From Lentisphaeria bacterium UBA1724 (GTDB taxonomy: Bacteria > Verrucomicrobiota > Lentisphaeria > Oligosphaerales > Oligosphaeraceae): a stretch of DNA of 12,688 bases. The translations under genes and the position numbers were made by a program. The notes below the pieces were generated by a model, which searched no databases, was not told where the DNA came from, and was given only the letters and a program-made list of their open reading frames with translations. Shown here piece by piece: positions 6,672 to 12,688 of this stretch; the first letter of the stretch is position 1; each line of letters opens with the position of its first letter. The stretch is taken from contig DCIO01000046.1 in assembly GCA_002315885.1 (NCBI GenBank), positions 1,676 through 14,363 on the forward strand. The letters run 5' to 3'.

Positions 6672-6977
6672 ATGACCAAGACTATGACCAAGCGCAAGAT
6701 CGCGAATGCGGTCGCAGAGCGTATTGGAATCACCCAGAGCGCCGCATTCGACGCAGTGAAGGCTATGCTTGACACCCTCTCTGATGTCCTCGCCAATGGC
6801 GGTCACATCGAGCTGCGCGGATTCGGCGTCTTCGAAATCGTCACCCAGCGTCAGCGCGTGGGCCGCAACCCCAACGACCCCGGCGTCCCCGTCGTGATTC
6901 CCGCCCGTAAGGTGGTGAAATTCCGCGCTGGCACCGAGCTGGCCGAGCAGGTCCGCAAGCTGAAGGTCTCCAAGTAA
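6672..6977 (+). CDS. HU/IHF-family DNA-binding protein
   Basis: A 101-residue nucleoid protein that binds and bends DNA as a dimer. The N-terminal helical half (MTKTMTKRKIANAVAERIGI...AMLDTLSDVLANGG) is followed by IELRGFGVFEI. The DNA-gripping beta-arm RQRVGRNPNDPGVPVVIPA has Arg65-Asn66-Pro67, Pro67 being the intercalating proline. The end is VVKFRAGTELAEQV. The arm motif GRNP places it in the HU/IHF superfamily; HU and IHF subtypes cannot be separated safely. The ATG at 6672 is chosen because AGGAG (6660-6664) is 7 bases upstream and the family N-terminus begins there; the frame's earlier TTG at 6546 would add unrelated residues. It is a single-gene unit, with palindromes and a structured leader ahead and an intrinsic terminator 29 bases behind. 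Confidence 0.95.
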   Translation: MTKTMTKRKIANAVAERIGITQSAAFDAVKAMLDTLSDVLANGGHIELRGFGVFEIVTQRQRVGRNPNDPGVPVVIPARKVVKFRAGTELAEQVRKLKVSK

Positions 6978-7005
6978 CCTCAGATTTCGGCATACCACCA
7001 GACTG

Positions 7006-7049
7006 GCCCCGCTTCCGTGACCACACCTCGGAAACGGGGCTTTGTTTTT
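7006..7049 (+). terminator. Intrinsic terminator of the HU gene
   Basis: GCCCCGCTTCCG (7006-7017) pairs with CGGAAACGGGGC (7029-7040) with one C/A mismatch and an 11-base loop, followed directly by TTTGTTTTT (7041-7049). This is a canonical rho-independent terminator, 29 bases past the HU stop codon. It ends 4 bases before the ATG of the next gene. Confidence 0.9.
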
Positions 7050-7053
7050 CCCC

Positions 7054-8598
7054 ATGCAACACTTTATTCATACTATTCTCCCCATTGACCAGACCTCTAC
7101 GGAGCTCCCGCTCAATGAAAACCGACTTTTTCGCCGTAGTACTCCCGGGGACCGTCCGATCTACTACACGGACCCCATCCAGGGCATGGCGTTTGTCTCC
7201 GACTCCCTGTCGCAGCTGGCGGATTTGCCCGAATTGGATACTTCGGTAGATGTAGACGCGTTGGCGGATTACCTGGAATTGGGATACATTCCCGCACCAC
7301 GCACCATCTACAAATTCATCCACAGCCTTCCTGCGGGCATGCAGTTGGAATTCGATGCAAAAGGCCATCCCCAGACCTCGATTCTCTGGCGTCCCTATTT
7401 CAAGACCGACTTGGCATTGAGCTGGGAGGAAGCCCTCACAAAAGGCCAGGAGTTGCTTCTTCAGGCCTTGCAGACGCGCCTGGAAGCCCACCCCGATGCC
7501 GCATTTATGCTTTCGGGGGGCATCGACTCGGGAACACTCCTGGGTTTGGCACAAAAGCATTTCCCCAATGCTTCCCGAAAAGCCTTCACCCTCGCCTTCC
7601 AGGAACTGGACTACGATGAGTCCGAACTGGCTAGAGAGACCGCACAGAAAAATGGCGTCCCGATGGACGTCATCCATGCGACCCCAGAGGATATCGATAT
7701 CATGGATACCCTCATCGCCAATGGAGCACAGCCCTTTGCGGACTCATCCCTTCTGGCAAGCGCCGTAACCATGAAACACGCCAACGGCATGCCACTGGTC
7801 ACAGGAGACGGCGGAGACGAAATCTTCGGCGGCTATCGGCGCTACCAGGCAATGCTCTGGCGGCACCGCATCCCCACCTGGATGGACCCCATCACACGGA
7901 CGGCAGCCTGGATTGGACAGGCAATTCTCCCGACTTCCAGGGAAAACCGCACGACTTTGGGAAATCTCTCCCGTAGCCTCAGGGCATTTTCCCTGGCACC
8001 GCTGGCGTCCTACGCCTCTTTCCAGCAGGTGTCATCGCGGCATCTGCGGAATGCCCTGATGCGCCAACATACGAAGCACGATTTTCTGGAGGATTGGCAG
8101 AAGGAACTCCGCTGGCTATCCATCGACCAGCCCGTCCTGGGATACAACGCGCTGGACATCCTGCATTACCTCCCCGAGGACGGCTGCCAAAAACAATCCC
8201 TCGCCTCGGATTACGCAGGTGCGGAACTGCTGAGCCCACTCCTGGATCCCGCACTCCTGGACTTTGCCATGACTCTTCCCCTGGAGTTCCGTACCACAAC
8301 CCACGAGACCAAGCGCCTTCTGCGCGCCATCGGCACAGAATTCCTTCCCGAGAAGGTCCTGCGCCAGCCCAAACGGGGCTTCGGTGTACCCATGGCGCAG
8401 TGGATACGCGGACCACTGTCATCGAAGTTCCGGGAACTAGTGGAAGAGTTGCCACAATGGGATACCCGCGGACTGTTGAACCAGCAGAAACTCCGCGGAT
8501 TGCTCGCACAACATACCGACGGGAAAGCGAATCACGCGCCACTGCTCTGGGCAATCTACTGCCTCGCCATTTGGGAAAAACAACACCCCATGGCATAA
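7054..8598 (+). CDS. Asparagine synthetase-like (AsnB family) protein lacking the glutaminase domain
   Basis: A 514-residue ATP-pyrophosphatase-type amide ligase. Present are the PP-loop SGGIDS (154-159), PFADSS (227-232), GDGGDEIFGGY (251-261), a Lys380 region aligned with the family's K-x-D-R-x-S-M segment, and KRGFGVP (440-446). Only the tail of the N-terminal glutamine amidotransferase domain survives (RPIYYTDPIQGMAFVSDSLSQL). The catalytic Cys2 and roughly the first 115-120 residues of a normal AsnB are missing, so it cannot hydrolyse glutamine by the usual route. In the Lys380 segment, Asp-Arg is replaced by Ser-Leu. A stop codon at 7018-7020 blocks any longer N-terminus. An in-frame TTG at 7042 is the only other early start; neither has a ribosome binding site. 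It might use ammonia, form an unusual amide or lactam, or be a decaying gene. It forms a pair with the MATE gene 21 bases downstream. Confidence 0.85.
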   Translation: MQHFIHTILPIDQTSTELPLNENRLFRRSTPGDRPIYYTDPIQGMAFVSDSLSQLADLPELDTSVDVDALADYLELGYIPAPRTIYKFIHSLPAGMQLEFDAKGHPQTSILWRPYFKTDLALSWEEALTKGQELLLQALQTRLEAHPDAAFMLSGGIDSGTLLGLAQKHFPNASRKAFTLAFQELDYDESELARETAQKNGVPMDVIHATPEDIDIMDTLIANGAQPFADSSLLASAVTMKHANGMPLVTGDGGDEIFGGYRRYQAMLWRHRIPTWMDPITRTAAWIGQAILPTSRENRTTLGNLSRSLRAFSLAPLASYASFQQVSSRHLRNALMRQHTKHDFLEDWQKELRWLSIDQPVLGYNALDILHYLPEDGCQKQSLASDYAGAELLSPLLDPALLDFAMTLPLEFRTTTHETKRLLRAIGTEFLPEKVLRQPKRGFGVPMAQWIRGPLSSKFRELVEELPQWDTRGLLNQQKLRGLLAQHTDGKANHAPLLWAIYCLAIWEKQHPMA

Positions 8599-8607
8599 GT
8601 TAAAGAT

Positions 8608-8612
8608 AGGGA
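8608..8612 (+). promoter_or_regulatory. Shine-Dalgarno site deciding the MATE gene start
   Basis: AGGGA at 8608-8612 lies 7 bases before a TTG at 8620 and 25 bases before the first in-frame ATG at 8638. The spacing favours the TTG start, although the ATG gives the N-terminus (MNLTEGPI) more typical of MATE proteins. Confidence 0.5.
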
Positions 8613-8619
8613 CAGTATT

Positions 8620-9978
8620 TTGCCTAGAACACACACAATGAATCTCACCGAAGGGCCGATCTTCAAACAGATCGTCCTTTTCGCACTGCCTGTCTACGGC
8701 TCCATGATGCTGCAGTTGCTCTTCAATGCGGCAGACTTGGTCATCGTGGGACAATACGCCTCCCACCAGGCGCTGGCGGCAGTTGGCTCCACTACCTCGC
8801 TCATTCACCTGCTCATCAATTTCATCTGCGGAATCTCACTGGGTTCCAATGTGGTCGCCGCACACGCATACGGCGCGGGAGACAAGAAAAAGCTGGACGA
8901 TACAGTCCATACCTCTATGCTGGTCTCCATCATCAACGGCATCCTGGGAGGCTTGGCGGGAATCCTGGCCGCACGCTGGCTCCTCATACGCATGGGGACG
9001 CCCGACGATGTCATTGACGGCGCTACGCTCTACTTCCAAATTTTCTTCTTCGGCCTGCCCTTCCTGCAGGTCTACAACTTCGGCACATCCATTCTCCGCG
9101 CAGTGGGCGACACCCAGCGTCCACTCATCTACCTGACTCTGGCGGGCATCGTGAATGTGCTGCTGAATATGTTCTTTGTCATCGTCTGCCACATGACGGT
9201 GGATGGGGTCGCCTGGGCAACCGTGGCCTCCGAGGCACTCTCTGCGATACTGGTCTGGCGTGCACTGACAAATACGGGTGACGGCGTAAAACTGGAATTC
9301 CGGAAACTGCGCATCCATGGCGGCATCCTGAAGAAGATCATCATCCTGGGTGTTCCCGCAGGTCTCCAGGGCGCCGCATTCTCCCTCTCCAATGTGGTAA
9401 TCCAATCCGCAATCAACACCTTCGGTTCCGTAGGAATGGCAGGAAACGCCGCTACACAGGCCCTGGAAAGCATGACCTATTCCAGCGCAAACTGCTTCCA
9501 TCACGCAGCCACCTCCTTTACCGCACAGAACTACGGCGCCAGGAACCTGTACCGCATCAAGAGGGCCGCCTGGATTTGCATCTTCTGCGCCATGGGCTGT
9601 TCCGGCACCTTGGCACTGCTGGCATTCCTCAACGGGAGCGCTCTCATCTCCATCTTCAATGACAATCCCGAGGTCATCGAATGGGGCCTCCAACGAATGT
9701 CCGCCGTATTCACCACCTTCAGCCTCATCGGATTCCTGGAAGCGGTAAGCGGCTCACTGCGCGGGCTGGGGAAATCCCTCTTCAATACGCTCTTCATGAT
9801 CGGCGGCATCTGCGGAATACGACTGCTGTGGGTATTCTTCGCATTCCCGCACAACAGAACCATCCAATACCTCTTCTTCTCCTATCCCATCTCCTGGATT
9901 GTCTCAGATGTCGTCATGGGCATCTACCTCTATCTAGTCATCCGAAAAATCCAACGCACGAATTTCCAAAAGGAATAG
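8620..9978 (+). CDS. MATE-family multidrug/metabolite efflux transporter
   Basis: A 452-residue inner-membrane protein of standard MATE length with about 12 hydrophobic segments. The family signature MNLTEGPIFKQIVLFALPV opens the first helix. ADLVIVGQYASHQALAAVG, the ISLGSNVVAAHAYGAGD loop and the later half-repeat AGNAATQALESMTY...FTAQNYGARN follow, showing the two six-helix halves. MATE proteins export cationic drugs or metabolites in exchange for Na+ or H+. With an Na+-pumping decarboxylase nearby, Na+ coupling is plausible but not shown. The start is taken as TTG 8620 because of AGGGA at 8608-8612; ATG 8638 is the alternative and shortens the protein by six residues. It is probably co-transcribed with the asparagine-synthetase-like gene, whose product or a derivative could be its cargo; that link is inference. 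Confidence 0.92.
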   Translation: MPRTHTMNLTEGPIFKQIVLFALPVYGSMMLQLLFNAADLVIVGQYASHQALAAVGSTTSLIHLLINFICGISLGSNVVAAHAYGAGDKKKLDDTVHTSMLVSIINGILGGLAGILAARWLLIRMGTPDDVIDGATLYFQIFFFGLPFLQVYNFGTSILRAVGDTQRPLIYLTLAGIVNVLLNMFFVIVCHMTVDGVAWATVASEALSAILVWRALTNTGDGVKLEFRKLRIHGGILKKIIILGVPAGLQGAAFSLSNVVIQSAINTFGSVGMAGNAATQALESMTYSSANCFHHAATSFTAQNYGARNLYRIKRAAWICIFCAMGCSGTLALLAFLNGSALISIFNDNPEVIEWGLQRMSAVFTTFSLIGFLEAVSGSLRGLGKSLFNTLFMIGGICGIRLLWVFFAFPHNRTIQYLFFSYPISWIVSDVVMGIYLYLVIRKIQRTNFQKE

Positions 9979-10007
9979 GGAAGTACTCCGCCTGACAGAA
10001 TTTTAGA

Positions 10008-10065
10008 AACCACGCAAGAAGCAAAATGAACGAAAAATCATCCCATTTTCGCGCCTTTCGTGGTT
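10008..10065. repeat. Long imperfect inverted repeat upstream of the DUF4838 gene
   Basis: AACCACG (10008-10014) pairs with CGTGGTT (10059-10065). Inside, AAG pairs with CTT (10016-10018 with 10055-10057), and GCAAAATG (10021-10028) pairs with CATTTT-C-GC (10044-10052, one bulged C), about 18 bp in 58 bases. No T-tract follows. The right arm, ending in TTTCGTGGTTAAG, resembles dispersed intergenic repeats I know from several environmental bacteria. It may be a repeat element, or an operator for the gene 64 bases downstream. Confidence 0.5.
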
Positions 10066-10128
10066 AAGACAGAAAAAACTCCTTCCCAATTGATTGATTC
10101 CCAACACACAACACAGCAACACCTCGCC

Positions 10129-12660
10129 ATGAAAAAAACACTCGTCACACTGCTACTGTGCTCACTGCTTGCCACCACTCTCCAAGCCGCGGGGCAACGG
10201 CTCATCAAGCTCTTCGGGATGCCCATCAACGCAGAGACCACGGAAATCCTGCTTCCCGATGAAGCCATCCCATCGGAATTCCGCGCCGCGGAGGAACTCC
10301 AGAAATTCCTGCAGGAGATGACGGGCAGCAAACTGGAAATCAAGTTGGAATCCGAACCGACTGCGGGACGCAGAGTCATCCTGGTCGGGCACTGCCTTAC
10401 CGCCGCCAAATACGGCTTCGAGGTGGATTATGACAAGCTGGGTCTGGAAGGAATCCGAATTGAGTCCAACGAGGCCTCCAAGGCGCTGCTTTTGGGTGGC
10501 AACCGCCGTGGTTGCCTCTATGCGGTCTACGATTTCCTGGAAGAAGAACTGGGATGCCATTGGTTTGCGAAGGACTGCTCCGTGATTCCCGGCAACGCCG
10601 AAACCGTGGAACTCGACACAATCCAGAAGGAGTTCATCCCCGCCCTGGAACAGCGTGACGCAAATTACACCTGCTGCTATGATGTGCCCACTTCCGTCCG
10701 GAACAAGCTCAACGGTGCCGCCGTGGGCGCGGATGCCTCCTGGGGCAACCACGTGCGCTACAAGCACCTGGTCCATACCTTCGACCTGCTCTGCCCCGTG
10801 GCCACATACGGCGCCACCCACCCCGAATACTACTCGGAAGTCAATGGCGAACGCCTGCTGAAGCACACACAGCTCTGCCTTACCAACCCCGAAGTGCTGA
10901 AGATTGTCACCGAAGCCACCTTGAAGCAAATCGAAGAGACGGACGACGATGTGATTATCAGCGTCTCACAGAATGACAACAAGAACTACTGCCAGTGCGA
11001 AAAGTGCATGGCGCTGGCCGAACAGGAGGAGAGCCAGTGCGGCCCCCTCCTGGCATTCGTCAACGCAGTCGCCGCCGAAGTGGAGAAGCGCCATCCTGGC
11101 CGCATCATCGACACCCTGGCCTACCAATACACCCGCAAGCCCCCGAAGAACATCAAGCCCCTGCCCAACGTGGCAGTCCGCCTCTGCTCCATCGAGTGCT
11201 GCTTCAGCCACTCCCTGGAGGAATGCCCCATCAACGCCACCTTCGTCCAGGACATCAAAGACTGGAACGCCATTTGCGACCGCCTGCATATCTGGGACTA
11301 CGTCATCAACTACGCCCACAACAACATGCCCTTCGCCAACTTCAATGTCCTGAAGCCCAATATCCAGTTCTTCATCAACAACGGCGTCACCAGCATCTTC
11401 GAGGAAGCCAACTACTACAGCGACCACGGAGAATTCGCGGAACTGCGCTCCTACGTGATGTTCAAGCTGCTGTGGGATCCCTCCTACGATACCGCGAAGG
11501 CAATCTACGATTTCACCGAAGCCTACTACGGCCCCGCGGGACAATACATCCGCCTCTATCTCTTCATGCTCCACGACTGGGTCTGCAACCAACCCGGCAT
11601 CCACATGGATATCTACAAGGGGCCCGAATACTACCTCAATGACATGGACAAACTGAACCTGGCCAGCGAACTCTTCAAGAAAGCCATGAATGCCGTCAAG
11701 GATGATCCCGTCCGACTCCTCCGTGTCCAGACTGAATACCTCTCTGTCATCTACGCAAAGGGCACCCTTGCCTCCACAGCACTGCTGCTCAAGGATGGTG
11801 TCCTCGTGGCACAGGAAACCGACGCCAACCAGGAAATCGACCTCTTTGCGGAAGTCGCCAGAAAGGTCGGCATTGCACGCATGGGCGAAGGCACTAGCAA
11901 CACTACGGAGTCCTGGATTGCGGAACACTCTTCCGCCACCAATCCCCACAAGGTCTATACCATCCAGAAGGACGGCGCCGTGCTGGATATCCTTCCATCC
12001 CTGGGAGGACGCATCTGGCGAGCAAATCTGATTGGGCATGACGTAATGCTGGTGTCGGGTGACGAAAACCAGGGCTTTGCCCCCGCTGTCAACGGCTGGG
12101 AAGAATACTCCACCAGCGGATACCGTTCCGAGGGTTTCGTCACCCCCTACCAGGTAGTCTCTCAGAGTGAAAGCGCCATTGAATTGAAGGCGGTCCTCTC
12201 CACGGGCGCCGTCAGCCACAGAACCATCGAAGTCCTGGACAAGGCATCCTTCCGGGTAGTCTCCTGGTATGACAACCCAGACGGCACACCCTCCACAAAA
12301 CAATTCCGCATCCACCCCGCCTTTGAGGTCCCAGCCCCCACCGCCGCGGTCATGCGCACCTACGATGCAAATGGGAAGGCCACCGAGTTGCCCATCGCCA
12401 GCAAGTTCCCCGTTCTCAACGATGGCCAGATGCCCAAGGAAATCGAGGTCTACTGCGAAGGCGCCTCCAAGCCCGCCGGACACTGGGAACTGGATTACAC
12501 CGCAAAGGATGGCAAGCCCGTGACACTCGTCCACGAATTCCCCGCCGACCAGGCTGACTTCACCTACCTCAACGCCAACCGCATCCAGAACCGCGTCAAC
12601 CTGGAACTCTGGACCAAGGGCGGAAAATTGGAAAATACCTACAAACTCATCGAACGATAA
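10129..12660 (+). CDS. Secreted DUF4838 protein with GH67N-like N-terminal domain and C-terminal beta-sandwich
   Basis: An 843-residue exported protein. Residues 1-21 are a signal peptide (MKKTLVTLLLCSLLATTLQAA) without a proper lipobox. Residues ~25-150 resemble the N-terminal domain of alpha-glucuronidases (EFRAAEELQKFLQEMTG, LLLGGNRRGCLYAVYDFLEEELGCHWF). Residues ~170-450 are the DUF4838 core, with SVSQNDNKNY (278-287), a C-x-C-x2-C cluster (Cys288, Cys290, Cys293) and HIWDYVINYAHNN. A helical region follows to ~600. The last ~235 residues (from VYTIQKDGAVLDILPSLGGRIW) look like a galactose-mutarotase-type beta-sandwich. A glycoside hydrolase-like role on uronic-acid or other glycans outside the cytoplasm is likely by family, but the activity is not known. 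The ATG at 10129 is preferred over an in-frame GTG at 10060 because only it puts the signal peptide at the N-terminus; no Shine-Dalgarno is visible. Confidence 0.88.
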   Translation: MKKTLVTLLLCSLLATTLQAAGQRLIKLFGMPINAETTEILLPDEAIPSEFRAAEELQKFLQEMTGSKLEIKLESEPTAGRRVILVGHCLTAAKYGFEVDYDKLGLEGIRIESNEASKALLLGGNRRGCLYAVYDFLEEELGCHWFAKDCSVIPGNAETVELDTIQKEFIPALEQRDANYTCCYDVPTSVRNKLNGAAVGADASWGNHVRYKHLVHTFDLLCPVATYGATHPEYYSEVNGERLLKHTQLCLTNPEVLKIVTEATLKQIEETDDDVIISVSQNDNKNYCQCEKCMALAEQEESQCGPLLAFVNAVAAEVEKRHPGRIIDTLAYQYTRKPPKNIKPLPNVAVRLCSIECCFSHSLEECPINATFVQDIKDWNAICDRLHIWDYVINYAHNNMPFANFNVLKPNIQFFINNGVTSIFEEANYYSDHGEFAELRSYVMFKLLWDPSYDTAKAIYDFTEAYYGPAGQYIRLYLFMLHDWVCNQPGIHMDIYKGPEYYLNDMDKLNLASELFKKAMNAVKDDPVRLLRVQTEYLSVIYAKGTLASTALLLKDGVLVAQETDANQEIDLFAEVARKVGIARMGEGTSNTTESWIAEHSSATNPHKVYTIQKDGAVLDILPSLGGRIWRANLIGHDVMLVSGDENQGFAPAVNGWEEYSTSGYRSEGFVTPYQVVSQSESAIELKAVLSTGAVSHRTIEVLDKASFRVVSWYDNPDGTPSTKQFRIHPAFEVPAPTAAVMRTYDANGKATELPIASKFPVLNDGQMPKEIEVYCEGASKPAGHWELDYTAKDGKPVTLVHEFPADQADFTYLNANRIQNRVNLELWTKGGKLENTYKLIER

Positions 12661-12671
12661 AATGGGGTGTA

Positions 12672-12688
12672 CCGACGGCGTCCCCGCC
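12672..12688. repeat. GC-rich motif at the window edge, possible partial dispersed repeat
   Basis: CCGACGGC (12672-12679) is the reverse complement of GCCGTCGG at 3705-3712 in the oadA-oadB gap. GGCG-TCCC-CGCC (12677-12688) can fold into a small hairpin. It begins 11 bases after the DUF4838 stop codon and runs off the window, so it could equally be the start of a terminator. Confidence 0.3.

Noticed and set aside
7112..7300. Minus-strand open frame within the 5' part of the synthetase-like gene
   Set aside because: Short, lacks recognisable motifs, and overlaps a frame with clear AsnB homology.
10060..10128. GTG start extending the DUF4838 protein by 23 residues
   Set aside because: It would bury the signal peptide inside the protein, and the GTG lies inside the inverted repeat; the ATG at 10129 gives a normal exported protein.
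10966..12534. 522-codon open frame on the minus strand
   Set aside because: It is antisense to the DUF4838 gene, with low-complexity Val/Gly/Asp composition, no recognisable motif and no ribosome binding site of note.

Overview
The window is GC-rich, with a strong preference for C/G-ending codons, and holds nine protein-coding genes. The gene set is an exported DUF4838 protein, sugar-phosphate isomerase/epimerase-like TIM barrels, a biotin-dependent Na+ pump decarboxylase, and an HU/IHF protein with its own terminator. It suggests a fermentative, carbohydrate-using anaerobe of the PVC group; a gut or rumen Lentisphaerota (Victivallales-like) bacterium is my best guess. This is inferred from gene families only, since no rRNA or other marker is present.

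Layout. Bases 1-1316 (minus strand) carry two tandem paralogous TIM-barrel isomerase/epimerase genes, the downstream one cut by the left window edge. A 243-base divergent spacer separates them from a plus-strand oadG-oadA-oadB cluster (1560-5436). This encodes the gamma, alpha (biotin) and beta subunits of a decarboxylase that converts oxaloacetate to pyruvate + CO2 while exporting Na+. The beta subunit is unusual: a signal peptide and an exported domain precede the membrane pump. A D-3-phosphoglycerate dehydrogenase-like gene follows (5526-6461).

Bases 6462-7049 are a self-contained HU/IHF unit. It has two identical palindromes placed the same way against two possible -10 boxes, a strong stem-loop leader, a Shine-Dalgarno site, the gene, and a clear intrinsic terminator. 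Four bases after the terminator's T-tract begins an asparagine-synthetase-like gene lacking the glutaminase domain (7054-8598), closely followed by a MATE exporter (8620-9978). After a 150-base spacer with a long imperfect inverted repeat comes a large secreted DUF4838/GH67N-like protein (10129-12660).

How the genes fit together. The decarboxylase cluster is probably the main energetic module, and its codon bias together with that of the dehydrogenase and HU genes points to high expression. The synthetase-like protein plus MATE pair could make and export an amidated small molecule, but this is speculative. The isomerases and the DUF4838 protein fit glycan or sugar-acid catabolism. The most unusual items are the oadB N-terminal fusion, the glutaminase-less synthetase abutting a terminator, and the structured HU control region. 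I see no CRISPR array, tRNA, rRNA, insertion sequence or phage gene, and no gene-free stretch over 300 bases.
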